Source of the DNA: Branchinecta lynchi
Taxonomy: Eukaryota; Arthropoda; Branchiopoda; Anostraca; Branchinectidae
DNA: 64,000 nucleotides
Assembly (NCBI GenBank): GCA_023053575.1
Contig: JAKZAP010000006.1
Coordinates: forward strand, 18,175,280 to 18,239,279
Direction: 5' to 3'
The position numbers were made by a program, and so were the translations under genes. Under the pieces are notes generated by a model, which worked only from the letters and a program-made list of their open reading frames with translations, had not been told where the DNA came from and searched no databases. Positions 31,301-34,658 of this stretch are shown here, one piece after another (the first letter of the stretch is position 1; each line of letters starts with the position of its first letter).

Positions 31301-32708
31301 CACGAATCCTAGCTTTTTGCCTTCTAGGCTGGAACGATTTTTCTATTTTCCAGCGGAATATCATGCCACGGGCGAATCCAACCAATCACTTTACAGAGAT
31401 GCGTATTTACCACTCTTACTACGCTCCCGAGCATGTTAAGCAAATACTTACTATTTCGAGGAGGTTGGAACGGTCAGCGTAGTAACTTTTCACGAGGTTG
31501 GAACGAAAATAGTAACGAATAGTTACTATTGTTAGTTGGATGGATCACGCTCATAATGTCTTTTAATTGTAAAGGCGATAATGCTGCACGTTTATTCCCA
31601 GACTAGCAAATCGATTCTTTCAGGACTGGTTCAACGACTGTGCTCGCGTTATTGCTGGCGACTGTGGTCAACACATTGAGTGGGTCACACCGTTAGGACT
31701 CCCAGTCGTTCAGACGTATTCAAATGCATTCAGTGGAAAAACTCCGAATAGCGTAAAGCACAGGAATGCTTTCGCTCCAAACTTCGTCCACTCCCTGGAT
31801 TCCTGCCATATGATGATGACATCGTTGTTCTCCCAGCGCGCGGGCATCACGTTCGCATCTGTCCATGATTGCTTCTGGACGCATCCTTGTTCGGTCGAAG
31901 TTATGAGTAAGGTAAATGATGTTCAAATGTTACAAAGAAACAAATGCATCATACCTAATCTTTGATAGTCACATATTCTTATGCTTGGCATTGCTGAACC
32001 ATTTATTCAGCTAAAATTCCATTCGATAATATTTCGGCGTTTTTTTTGGTAAGGAAGGCTTCTGCAGGCCGTAAAATTGATTGTAAGATCCACCCTTGCC
32101 AACAAACTACCTGAATTTCTATACAGCGGGAGTAACAAGGTTGTTCGACCTTGGAGACATGGTAATATTTAATTTCAAAGCGGCCAAATCCCTAGGTTGG
32201 ATCTCCAGTCAAAAGGGCGAAAACTTCCATACATTATTTCAAAAGCTTGTGTATCAGTAATCGCCTCTTCGCTCGAGATGGATCGAGGCTGCCGCCATAC
32301 AGTAGATAGATCGTTTCCGCGTTTTTCAAGTACCCGTCGAAAAAATATTCTTGAGCCCAAGCTGACTTTGAAACATTTATTCAAACAATGTTTACAACGT
32401 CCGAAATATCGCTGATGAAGAATCATAGCTGACGTATCCGTTGAAAACATTGTTTGAATAAACCCGTCGAAAGCTTACTTGATGGTTTATTTTAGATTTG
32501 CCGAGACTCTTTCGTCGGGCTTCACTCCGAGCCAATCCTGGAGAATTTATCGGAATTCTTCCAGTCTCGCTACGACGAGCCATACAGGCAACTAGTGGAA
32601 AACTCGAAGTCCTTGGATCCCAGAAAATTAGACGTTTTCACGCGAGTTCCAAACCGGGCTGATTTCGATCTGGAGGAAGTAAAGAGGTCGGCGTACTTCT
32701 TCAGCTGA
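575..32708 (+). CDS. POLRMT: Mitochondrial DNA-directed RNA polymerase, 11 coding exons
   Basis: This single-subunit T7-like polymerase transcribes mitochondrial DNA and makes primers for its replication. Exons are 575-894, 4101-4233, 7358-7498, 8641-9135, 14554-15465, 16841-17062, 18175-18450, 25902-26150, 30421-30687, 31624-31911 and 32496-32708. All junctions are GT-AG; the first intron is phase 2 and all others phase 0, and the joined frame is open (3,516 nt, 1,171 residues from the ATG at 575; human about 1,230). Residues about 1-37 lack acidic residues and look like a mitochondrial presequence. A PPR-like pair of helices spans about 140-240. The catalytic core carries D876 in HQDGSCNG, R941, K945 and Y953 in RKVVKQTVMTIVYGVT, and H1086-D1087 in SVHDCFW. 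The protein ends YFFS like the human enzyme. The specificity-loop segment is shortened. The gene is convergent with rootletin. The identity is very secure; only the first exon is doubtful. Confidence 0.93.
895..1503 (+). other. POLRMT intron 1, no recognisable feature
   Basis: No coding potential or clear repeat structure is seen here. It is the first part of a 3.2 kb intron. Confidence 0.4.
1504..1752. mobile_element. Short inverted-repeat element (MITE-like) with AGTAGCATGC-type internal palindromes
   Basis: ATCCCGATGAAAA at 1504-1516 is matched in inverted orientation by TTTTCATCGGGAT at 1740-1752, giving 13 bp terminal inverted repeats around about 249 bp. The interior is built of repeated, partly palindromic triplet-rich words (AGTAGCATGC, TACTACATGC, GTACTACTAC). 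No convincing target-site duplication was found, so assignment to a transposon superfamily is not possible. Confidence 0.55.
1753..2440. other. Intronic sequence with a degenerate duplication and a LINE-like tail
   Basis: At about 2010-2190 the words GGACTCGGACTC and TCTCGAGACG recur in two degenerate copies roughly 80-90 bp apart. At 2380-2400 the sequence AATAAATCAAATCAAATCAA resembles the microsatellite tail of a plus-strand non-LTR element, but no coding part is recognisable upstream. Nothing else is seen. Confidence 0.35.
2441..2900 (-). mobile_element. Non-LTR retrotransposon 3' end with Cys-motif C-terminus
   Basis: The minus-strand frame at 2647-2880 encodes a peptide with MCGDRNEDLLLFLCFCKELKDLR, the decayed form of the CPxCG...EDLxHFLxEC...L module found at the C-terminus of many LINE proteins. 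The same module is seen at 10169-10375 with its cysteines kept (CPMCG...LLCEC). On the minus strand the fragment ends in a (ATCT)n tail (about 2455-2475), preceded by GGCCCTTTAGGGC. The 5' part is missing. Confidence 0.6.
2901..4100. other. POLRMT intron 1, distal part
   Basis: No gene is seen. At about 3025-3095 there is a tRNA-like stretch (GGTTCAAAGTC resembles a B box), too degenerate to call. A small GTCTCCGTCTCGGTGGAGAC hairpin lies at about 3580-3602. The 3' end is the acceptor ATGTTTGCAG at 4091-4100. Confidence 0.3.
4101..4233 (+). CDS. POLRMT: POLRMT exon 2 (basic coiled linker leading into the PPR region)
   Basis: The exon begins with one base that completes a Lys codon from exon 1, then encodes KKVGRTKKLKIELEKELAAQ, an RRK-rich helix, and LEYFLAVMDVL. 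It ends at TTG before donor GTAAGT, phase 0. The amphipathic end fits the first helix of a PPR-like pair completed by the next exon. It is flanked by a good acceptor at 4099-4100 and lies just before the family A element. Conservation is low, so support comes from splice sites, phase and order. Confidence 0.7.
4390..6278 (+). mobile_element. Family A hairpin-capped, satellite-carrying element, copy A1
   Basis: The left end is a hairpin: ATGGCACTTG (4395-4404) pairs with CAAGTGCCAT (4414-4423). It is followed by a GTCCGTCCGTCGGTCTGTC tract, then about 90 bp, then six tandem monomers of about 280 bp. The right end is CAAGTGCCATATGAGCTCG plus TAGCTCTTG (6251-6278), which can fold as GAGCT..AGCTC and repeats the left-end CAAGTGCCATAT. 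There is no coding capacity. Other copies are at 10687-12978 (+), 47077-47990 (-) and 50879-52029 (-). A helentron/DINE-like non-autonomous element is one possible interpretation; no known family was recognised. Confidence 0.75.
4569..6236 (+). repeat. Tandem array, six monomers of about 280 bp (each a dimer of about 140 bp)
   Basis: The phrase (GAGC)CGATTCGGGCACTGTGG recurs at 4569 (variant), 4851, 5133, 5413, 5675 and 5955, with array end near 6236, so the period is 280-282 bp apart from one copy with a deletion of about 18 bp. Each monomer has two related halves, both of the form GGGGGAGyTGGAGGG...CCGGAA...GATGAAACTTG, so the array is a two-unit higher-order repeat. Copies are very similar, which suggests recent amplification or homogenisation. 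Confidence 0.9.
6279..7357. other. POLRMT intron 2 distal part, with one dispersed repeat
   Basis: From about 6520 to 6750 lies a dispersed repeat containing CAGCACCAGCTTTAACTC and TTGCCAAGAAGGGCCGAAAT. The same words occur at 45246-45400 (+) and, in part, inverted at 45110-45195. Nothing else is recognised before the acceptor TTTCCTTTAAG ending at 7357. Confidence 0.45.
7358..7498 (+). CDS. POLRMT: POLRMT exon 3 (PPR-like helices)
   Basis: A 47-codon exon, phase 0 on both sides, acceptor AG at 7356-7357 and donor GTAAGT at 7499. It encodes an ANAALAHFRTF helix, an RRRGG turn, then DPDQLTSIYNGVLRCVAKN. The last part joins GDIDLIKTVLKMM of the next exon to give a helix-turn-helix of PPR type, matching the family's YNAVMxGWARxG...L region. 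It is correct only in the frame of the ATG at 7424; the other frames contain stops. Confidence 0.85.
7499..8099 (+). other. POLRMT intron 3, first part, nothing recognised
   Basis: AT-rich sequence with no coding potential, repeat or RNA gene that I can recognise. Confidence 0.3.
8100..8362 (+). pseudogene. Fragment of a non-LTR retrotransposon protein C-terminus
   Basis: The frame at 8153-8362 reads DINDIRRSFYKYVKYLLRVP and ends in a stop. It resembles the C-terminal IKKMRSCYFKYAKHLLHL region of the retrotransposon at 20790-22652. Stops and frameshifts interrupt the sequence upstream of 8153. It is a decayed plus-strand insertion in POLRMT intron 3. From 8363 to 8640 there is only pyrimidine-rich intron leading to the acceptor. 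Confidence 0.5.
8641..9135 (+). CDS. POLRMT: POLRMT exon 4 (PPR end and start of N-terminal domain)
   Basis: 165 codons, phase 0, with acceptor GGTTTCAG ending at 8640 and donor GTAAGT at 9136. It starts GDIDLIKTVLKMMRED and KTFRHCFEAIGRY, completing the PPR-like pair, and continues through a proline/aspartate-rich stretch to EDVRHLVQGQIKLEESG. This corresponds to the part of POLRMT between the PPR domain and the N-terminal (AT-rich recognition and intercalating hairpin) domain. Confidence 0.9.
9136..9697 (+). other. POLRMT intron 4, first part, nothing recognised
   Basis: No gene or repeat is recognised; only short shadow frames without family resemblance. Confidence 0.3.
9698..9974. mobile_element. 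MITE family G, copy 1
   Basis: It begins GAGCCTCGTTTTTGTTGCA and ends with the degenerate inverse (GCAACAAAAATGAGGC). A second copy with intact ends lies at 18941-19218. The two copies are collinear and nearly the same over about 277 bp, including a GCTGCAGCAGCGATGCGGCA core. Neither has coding capacity. Confidence 0.8.
10169..10440 (+). pseudogene. Non-LTR retrotransposon C-terminal Cys-module fragment
   Basis: The frame at 10169-10375 encodes FIRRRTYIRPYSCPMCGSMD followed by ENLKDLLCECESLSELRLEI, a zinc-knuckle-like module typical of the C-terminus of several LINE clades, and a short tail. The fragment is related to that at 2647-2880 (minus strand). No reverse transcriptase is attached. 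Confidence 0.6.
10687..12978 (+). mobile_element. Family A element, copy A2 (long, diverged)
   Basis: The left hairpin ATGGCACTTG/CAAGTGCCAT (10692-10719), the GTCCGTCAGTCGGTCTGTC tract, the GATGAAACTTGGCAGG box and the right end CAAGTGTCATATGAGCTCG plus TAGCTCTTG (12950-12978) match copy A1. The 2.2 kb between holds tandem units of the same GGGGGAGTTGGAGG...CCGG...GATGAAACTTG pattern, but with much more divergence, so this copy is older. Confidence 0.75.
13060..13630. repeat. Interspersed GGGTACTCTGGGACA inverted motifs
   Basis: GGGTACTCTGGGACA or its complement TGTCCCAGgGTACC occurs at about 13068-13083, 13110-13124, 13406-13420, 13427-13441, 13455-13470 and 13602-13616, in both orientations. 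The paired motifs could be the ends of one or two small foldback or MITE insertions, but exact borders and target duplications are not clear. Confidence 0.5.
13662..14450 (+). mobile_element. Family B palindrome-capped, satellite-carrying element, copy B1
   Basis: It starts with the palindrome TTTTGGGATCCCAAAA, then GTTGTCCGTCTGTGCGC, GATGAAACTTGGTGTGAGG, a GTAGCCCTACATTTG block, and about four monomers of 120-130 bp containing GGGGTAAGAAGACATGCTGA and CCGGACAAGTAGTTCGC. The right end is ATTGTCTGGATCAAATA..TTTTTGGGATCCCATCGA followed by AACCTTTGGTC. Copies: 23530-24664, 57420-58110 (partial), 58436-59430, 61704-62937. Noncoding. It lies in POLRMT intron 4 about 100 bp before exon 5. Confidence 0.75.
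14554..15465 (+). CDS. POLRMT: POLRMT exon 5 (N-terminal domain, largest exon)
   Basis: 304 codons, phase 0, acceptor TTTCTTTCTAG ending 14553, donor GTAAGT at 15466. It encodes the POLRMT N-terminal domain: KEALEAYEKSWEIFITSVLQ, the LYPFL-like IYPFLNAIPLSELSELVLKE, the PRQxWEE segment (NPRQIWEEIEY), WPEWLVAQIGEYL, and AFYIVYRLKGAKYFREIKVH. It ends with the PPxPWLKYNVGGYL motif and LGLIPWKVNQR, which leads into the next exon. Order and spacing match the family closely. Confidence 0.95.
15466..16840. other. POLRMT intron 5, with a LINE tail fragment
   Basis: Around 15745-15800 the sequence TTAAAGCCCTTGATTGGGCC resembles the 3' end of the minus-strand LINE at 2441-2900 (AAGCCCTAAAGGGCCATGG), so a short 3' fragment of that family lies here. 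The remainder is T-rich sequence with no recognised gene. Confidence 0.4.
16841..17062 (+). CDS. POLRMT: POLRMT exon 6
   Basis: 74 codons, phase 0, acceptor TTTCTTTCAG ending 16840, donor GTAAGT at 17063. It encodes ILDVIIEIFNNNGSEDLGIP, the variable PSSLQAPER stretch, then MSLYKKQKAELLSMWCAGLF and ALSIANH, equivalent to the segment of the family that precedes the conserved DRVFWxPHNMDFRGR block. Confidence 0.95.
17270..17476 (+). repeat. Short tandem repeat, four units of 48-61 bp
   Basis: Units starting GAAAATACAGTTGTTTTACG and continuing ACTATTCGCTGAGAAAGG begin at about 17270, 17330, 17378 and 17438. Unit length alternates because a TCCGAAAAAAAGGT spacer is present or absent. The array is in POLRMT intron 6 and is open in one frame, but has no sign of being coding. 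Confidence 0.85.
17597..17895. repeat. Palindrome-array family C, copy C1
   Basis: This block contains repeated near-palindromes built on GATACCATGGTATC, GGTATCAGATACC and TACCGTGGTA, separated by TGCAAAAACG-like spacers. It can fold in many registers. Related blocks lie at 37175-37568 and 43752-43808. Confidence 0.75.
18175..18450 (+). CDS. POLRMT: POLRMT exon 7 (conserved DFRGR block)
   Basis: 92 codons, phase 0, acceptor ATTTTGCAG ending 18174, donor GTAAGT at 18451. It encodes RDKVFWSPQNMDFRGRVYPM, PPHLNHLQSDYGRALLLFGQ, GLRWLKLHAINLTG and VDEIVDCAENPFS. The NMDFRGR motif, conserved from yeast to human mitochondrial RNA polymerases, lies at the beginning of the C-terminal catalytic domain. 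Confidence 0.97.
18451..18940 (+). other. POLRMT intron 7, first part
   Basis: No gene recognised. Around 18855-18900 the words ACATCGAT and TACATCGATGTA recur as short palindromes. Confidence 0.3.
18941..19218. mobile_element. MITE family G, copy 2 (intact ends)
   Basis: The left end GAGCCTCGTTTTTGTTGCA and right end TGCAACAAAGCGAGGCTC are inverted repeats of 18-19 bp with one gap and one mismatch. Total length is 278 bp, matching copy 1 at 9698-9974. Flanks TCT and TGA do not give a clear target duplication. Confidence 0.85.
19296..20428 (-). mobile_element. 5'-truncated non-LTR retrotransposon (reverse transcriptase 3' half)
   Basis: On the minus strand the frame from 20405 to 20001 encodes YKFADDLSMSLLRLLSDNNP (motif C with FADD) and the thumb region VKILGFHFDDDLRWSTHV; 19888-19496 continues with KERRHELVMNFGKKLLNSDD. 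One or more frame changes separate the two frames. The 3' end has a CAAATT-type tail (19296-19322 on the plus strand). The element is related to that at 26640-28400. It is 5'-truncated against the plus-strand LINE at 20429. Confidence 0.8.
20429..20789 (+). mobile_element. Non-LTR reverse transcriptase, 5' piece of a copy split by a nested insertion
   Basis: The frame encodes FLDVKKAFDRVNQEKLLSVL (motif A) and VRNGVRQGGVLSAVLYIVY (motif B), and then stops abruptly where the minus-strand element begins. The continuation (CDELNRRLSKSG, LSYADDLFLLAT) is found in the same orientation and frame at 22653. Confidence 0.85.
20790..22652 (-). mobile_element. 5'-truncated, apparently young non-LTR retrotransposon with open reverse transcriptase frame
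   Basis: The minus-strand frame is open from its junction near 22650 to the stop at 20899, about 580 codons. The order of motifs is KPIWKVSPEVKKAKNTAKFW (linker), YRPITVSCTISKILKYVL, SIDIAGAFDNITH (motif A with catalytic Asp), RTGVRQGGVLSPYIF (motif B), AYADDLLLVS (motif C) and LRWLGITFKPSL (thumb). It ends with a (TTAC)n tail at 20790-20812 (plus strand AGTAAGTAAG...). No 5' endonuclease is present, as expected for a truncated copy. A near-identical 3' fragment lies at 35504-35630. The clade was not determined. Confidence 0.9.
22653..23333 (+). mobile_element. Non-LTR reverse transcriptase, 3' piece of the split copy
   Basis: From TGT at 22653 the frame reads CDELNRRLSKSGLGCHIG and LSYADDLFLLATSVGSLNKL, with thumb-region VQSFRYLGYIFAENLHDDA, then breaks up near 23000. 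The 3' end is AATAAAAGTATTGAATTGAATTG, a (TTGAA)n tail ending about 23333. Confidence 0.85.
23454..23527 (+). tRNA. tRNA-Ala(TGC)-like sequence, probably a pseudogene or SINE head
   Basis: The cloverleaf can be laid out: D-arm GCGC..GAGC, anticodon arm CTGC-CTTGCAA-GCAG with anticodon TGC, variable CGCTC, T-arm CTGGG-TTCAAAT-CCCGG. Box A (TAGCGCAAATGG) and box B (GGTTCAAATCC) are good. The acceptor stem is poor (CCGTCGG against CTGAGGA, about 5 of 7 pairs including a wobble), so function is doubtful. Family B copy B2 begins two bases after the discriminator position. Confidence 0.6.
23530..24664 (+). mobile_element. Family B element, copy B2
   Basis: It starts TTTTTGGGATCCCAAAACG and carries GTTGTCCGTCTGTGCGC and GATGAAACTTGGTGTGAGG. 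About five to six monomers of roughly 130 bp follow, each with GGGGTAAGAAGACATG, CCGGACAAGTAGTTCGCCC and AAAACCGGAAAGTTTGTTAA. It ends TTTTTGGGATTCCATCGAAA plus CCTTTGGTCTTG. It lies in POLRMT intron 7. Confidence 0.8.
24665..25901 (+). other. POLRMT intron 7 distal part, nothing recognised
   Basis: AT-rich intron without identifiable genes, tails or inverted repeats. It ends with the acceptor TACTCGCCTAG at 25891-25901, which has a weak pyrimidine tract. Confidence 0.35.
25902..26150 (+). CDS. POLRMT: POLRMT exon 8 (motif A, catalytic aspartate)
   Basis: 83 codons, phase 0, donor GTAAGT at 26151. It encodes AGKKWWQNSDDPWQTLACCM, then [20 protein letters not shown] and GARSVNLAANKVPGDVYSDV. 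The aspartate in HQDGSCNG (residue 876 from the proposed start) is the first catalytic metal ligand of T7-like polymerases. Confidence 0.97.
26163..26225 (-). mobile_element. LINE 3' terminal fragment next to a splice donor
   Basis: TTTATTTATAACCCGTC (plus strand) followed by GACGGAGTAAAAAACG resembles the 3' end of the retrotransposon at 20790-22652 (TTTATTTATAACCCGCC..GCGGAGTAAATGAAG). The fragment starts about 12 bp after the exon 8 donor. Confidence 0.5.
26640..28400 (+). mobile_element. CR1/Jockey-like non-LTR retrotransposon with open reverse transcriptase frame, 5'-truncated
   Basis: The open frame from about 26710 to 28233 encodes the RT palm: FKRAYITPIPKSKSPSQASD, DSRQFGFRPGCSTAPYLF, ALFADIVKAFDSLDQQ (motif A), YCGSPQGTKLGPLSF (motif B) and RFKFADDLSVLSL (motif C). 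The thumb is VKLLGVCIQSDLKWNTHI, followed by YVRPCLEHCCQVWHPGL and LIQKRAIKIILG. A frame change near 26700 separates an upstream INQYFTDIC piece. A 24 bp duplication (KLTNYPAD twice) lies near the C-terminus. The 3' end is GGTGAATAAATGATATATA. No endonuclease domain is present. Confidence 0.85.
28345..28388. repeat. (TA)n microsatellite at the LINE 3' end
   Basis: An uninterrupted TA run directly after AATAAATGA, probably the expanded 3' tail of the preceding LINE. Confidence 0.9.
28415..28577 (+). repeat. Direct duplication of about 80 bp
   Basis: Two adjacent copies start GGTCAAACTGATTAACATAA at 28415 and 28494 and share CCTTTTCCACCTGCCGTTC and TTATATCGAAGG, with a few differences. Confidence 0.9.
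28722..30187. repeat. Large foldback palindrome (1.47 kb)
   Basis: The left border GTCTAGGGAACTGGGAGCCG, then TACTTTATGTCC (28722-28753), is the inverse of the right border (30156-30187). Pairing continues through the arms: GAGCTTCTGAG/TACATAATTC blocks, CGTGTCAATATGG at about 29396 with its inverse at about 29536, and ATTATCAACTCAAG near the centre (about 29473). Each arm is made of alternating words CCGGTAGT and CTCACGGAAAC spaced 60-90 bp. The right arm has a long T run (about 29679-29700) that matches an A-rich patch in the left arm (about 29367-29385). No open frame. It lies in POLRMT intron 8, so the pre-mRNA would contain a long imperfect hairpin. Confidence 0.85.
30188..30420 (+). other. 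End of POLRMT intron 8
   Basis: Nothing recognised except the acceptor CGTCGCACAG at 30411-30420. Confidence 0.3.
30421..30687 (+). CDS. POLRMT: POLRMT exon 9 (motif B, catalytic Lys and Tyr)
   Basis: 89 codons, phase 0, donor GTGAGG at 30688. It encodes VERQRRQDAEQGNETAKVLE, GFVSRKVVKQTVMTIVYGVT, then RLGARLQIMRQLKDIDEFPN and IREMFTSAREIQ. Arg941, Lys945 and Tyr953 have the same spacing as Arg987, Lys991 and Tyr999 in the human enzyme, which bind and discriminate the incoming nucleotide. Confidence 0.97.
30688..31623 (+). other. POLRMT intron 9, nothing clear
   Basis: No gene recognised. Around 31455-31535 the words GAGGTTGGAACG and AGTAACGAATAGTTACTATT recur with partial dyad symmetry, but no borders can be set. 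Confidence 0.3.
31624..31911 (+). CDS. POLRMT: POLRMT exon 10 (palm; shortened specificity loop; motif C)
   Basis: 96 codons, phase 0, acceptor TTCTTTCAG ending 31623, donor GTAAAT at 31912. It encodes DWFNDCARVIAGDCGQHIEW, VTPLGLPVVQ, a short linker, then NAFAPNFVHSLDSCHMMMTS and GITFASVHDCFWTHP. HD in SVHDCFW is the second catalytic aspartate motif. Between GLPVVQ and APNF only about 20 residues are present, whereas human POLRMT and T7 RNA polymerase have about 40 or more there, including the specificity loop. No splice site interrupts the region, so the shortening is real in this genome copy. Confidence 0.96.
32376..32462. repeat. Perfect 18 bp inverted repeat close to the last POLRMT acceptor
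   Basis: TTTATTCAAACAATGTTT (32376-32393) and AAACATTGTTTGAATAAA (32445-32462) are exact inverse complements with a 51 nt loop. The right arm ends 33 nt before exon 11. The stem could occlude or present the branch-point region, or be the ends of a small MITE. Confidence 0.85.
32496..32708 (+). CDS. POLRMT: POLRMT exon 11 (C-terminus)
   Basis: 70 codons plus TGA (32706-32708), acceptor GTTTATTTTAG ending 32495. It encodes ICRDSFVGLHSEPILENLSE, a variable stretch, and RADFDLEEVKRSAYFFS. The ending is nearly the same as human POLRMT (FDLEQVKRSTYFFS), which confirms the reading frame of the whole gene. Confidence 0.96.
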   Translation: MCRDSFVGLHSEPILENLSEFFQSRYDEPYRQLVENSKSLDPRKLDVFTRVPNRADFDLEEVKRSAYFFS

Positions 32709-33171
32709 TTATAGTCATTTTTAGTTACGTTTTTCTCAGTAAAAGACGGATTGCGAAACGAACCAAGATATCCCCAATAGCCCATGATTCGCTCTCGCAT
32801 TTGTCACGGTTTAATACAGTTGTGTTCTTCAACAACATTGTAGATTCACGCTATTCCGCTACCTGGTAGAAGAGCGCCGCATTTTGGAACGAAATAATGG
32901 AGTGCTGCCAACATGTGAAGGTCACTGATGTGAGGAATTGTGAGTGATAAAGTCTGATGGGTGATCGCAAGAGGCAGAAAAGATTTCTGCAGGCCACTTT
33001 AACTATTAGTTTGTCGCTGCGCCTCATCTAACTGGAAGAGAGGAAACATTTAAGGGGGAAATAATATTCTCCGAAAATCTAGCTAGTGGAATGGCACCAG
33101 AGGTTCGGAAAAACTTTAAATACTTCTCTAAGTACTACCTCAAGTCTCAATAATTATGGTCGCGCTTTGCT
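32709..33171 (+). other. POLRMT 3' untranslated region and flank
   Basis: No AATAAA occurs here. AGTAAA at about 32739 and GATAAA at about 32957 are the nearest variant poly(A) signals; the first canonical AATAAA (33378-33383) lies inside the next mobile element. The transcript end is therefore uncertain. Confidence 0.3.
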
Positions 33172-33564
33172 ATAGGCGTATTCTCGCCGTTCCAGGAGGA
33201 CTTCACTTGAGGAGACCCCACGTTTTTGTTTGTCCCGGGGACTCACTCCCCGTATTCTCGCGAGTCCCCACGGATAGGGAATGCTCCGATTATCATCACC
33301 ATCATCAAAAAGGACTCCCTTTCAGATTCGGATGTGAATCAATTTTTGCTGGTGTTGGTGCAATGTAACAAACTCAAAATAAAGTGCATCCAGACTAATT
33401 TTCGTTAACTGCACATTTTTTGTTCGAACAAAATCCAATTTGGATGCATTTCCAGTGTTCTCGCTGTTTCTGTACGCGGAGTAGGCGTTGAGTGACTCCC
33501 TCTGTTCTCACCTTCCCCTTCGATCCCCCGAGGAGTCATGGGAAAACCGCGAGAATACGCCTTA
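33172..33564. mobile_element. MITE family F, copy 1
   Basis: The ends ATAGGCGTATTCTCGCCGTT (33172-33191) and GCGAGAATACGCCTTA (33549-33564) are inverted repeats of about 16 bp. The interior has TCACTCCCCGTATTCTCGCG, a CATCACCATCATCAAAAAGG box and TCAATTTTTGCTGGTGTTGG. Copies at about 60433-60823 and 63778-64000 share these in the same order. Noncoding. It lies between the two convergent genes. Confidence 0.85.
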
Positions 33565-34472
33565 TGTAGTCCAGTTTTTGTTCTTGGAGCCCGGCCACTC
33601 GCGTTGTCCGTTACTGGCTTGTGCAAGCGCGGTGACAACGGCGCTAGTCAAAGTTGCGGGTTACAACTGTGTATTGTAGAGTAACAGGCTACGCGGGCTG
33701 AGAGCTGAATTGTCTTTTCTGCCGGTGATTTCGACTGGAAATATCAGCTGTTTGTCCGTGGTGACACAAACCAGAGTAACCCTTTAAAAAAAATCGCGAG
33801 GGGGCCACTTCGGAATTTCCACTCATAGGGCGCGCAGTTCATCGTACCTTTAACTTTTCCGAGATTATGATAACCTTTGTGCTCGGATGACAGACCCTTG
33901 TGTACAGCTTCTTAACTTATGGTCACCTTTTCTCAGTAAAAGACAAATTGTGAACGGTCTAAGGTATAACAGTTTATTCTGAGGAACTAATAGCTCGAAA
34001 CAGAGGCACAAACACCTTACTAAGTGCATCACGATACAACGACGAAATGACGACGAGAATAAGACGGTATGACTAGACAAAAATATGCTTATCTCAAGCC
34101 TAGTTCCCACTGGGGCTGACTATCCCCGGTTAAGAGAATTCCTTCAAATAATCCCACAGAAAAAATCGATTTAAACTATTAAATCATTTTTCTAAACACC
34201 CACAAGAAACAACTTTGAATGCTTTTCGTAAAAAACAACAACTTGCATTTCTTTGAGCTGCGTCCGCATTAGACACGAGTCGTGTCGCACGACGAGCAAA
34301 CTGCTACAGCAATACAGAGTCATTATTATTACTTGCGTACCCTAGTTTCGTCCGTTCACAAGCGGAGGGATTAAGCTCGGCTGGTCTCAAACGTGGCTCG
34401 CACACGCAGGATTCGCTACTTCGCCTTCGCTGGCTAATTGTTGAAAGATTGTCGTATAGGGACGAGCCCCGC
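33565..34472 (-). other. Rootletin 3' untranslated region and flank
   Basis: No other gene seen. On the minus strand the only canonical AATAAA I noted is at 33973-33978, about 495 nt past the rootletin stop codon, a reasonable poly(A) signal. Small palindromes of low significance occur. Confidence 0.35.
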
Positions 34473-34658
34473 TCATGTATGAATGTTAGAGTTGGAAAGG
34501 TGTCGCGTTAATGCTGTGTCCAGTTTACTAATTTCCCTTTTGAAAAGATCCGTGTCAAGGTGAGGCTCAGACGCAACTGTTCGTAGTGACGTTTTTACGA
34601 TATCCTTGAGATCAGACATAGAAGCGTCCTTTTCCAGCTGCATCCGAAGGTAATGGAC
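34473..34658 (-). CDS. CROCC: Rootletin last exon (C-terminus and stop)
   Basis: 61 codons plus TGA (34475-34473), phase 0, acceptor GTTTTCAG on the minus strand. It encodes VHYLRMQLEKDASMSDLKDI, VKTSLRTVASEPHLDTDLFK and a short tail REISKLDTALTRHLSNSNIH. The first ten residues continue the coiled coil; the rest is less regular and not conserved with the human end. Confidence 0.85.
   Translation of the reverse strand, partial: VHYLRMQLEKDASMSDLKDIVKTSLRTVASEPHLDTDLFKREISKLDTALTRHLSNSNIHT

Noticed and set aside
32730..33945. Shared TTTTCTCAGTAAAAGAC word just after the POLRMT stop and again at 33928
   Set aside because: The match is about 17 bp with little flanking similarity, so it is too short to claim a duplicated 3' untranslated region.
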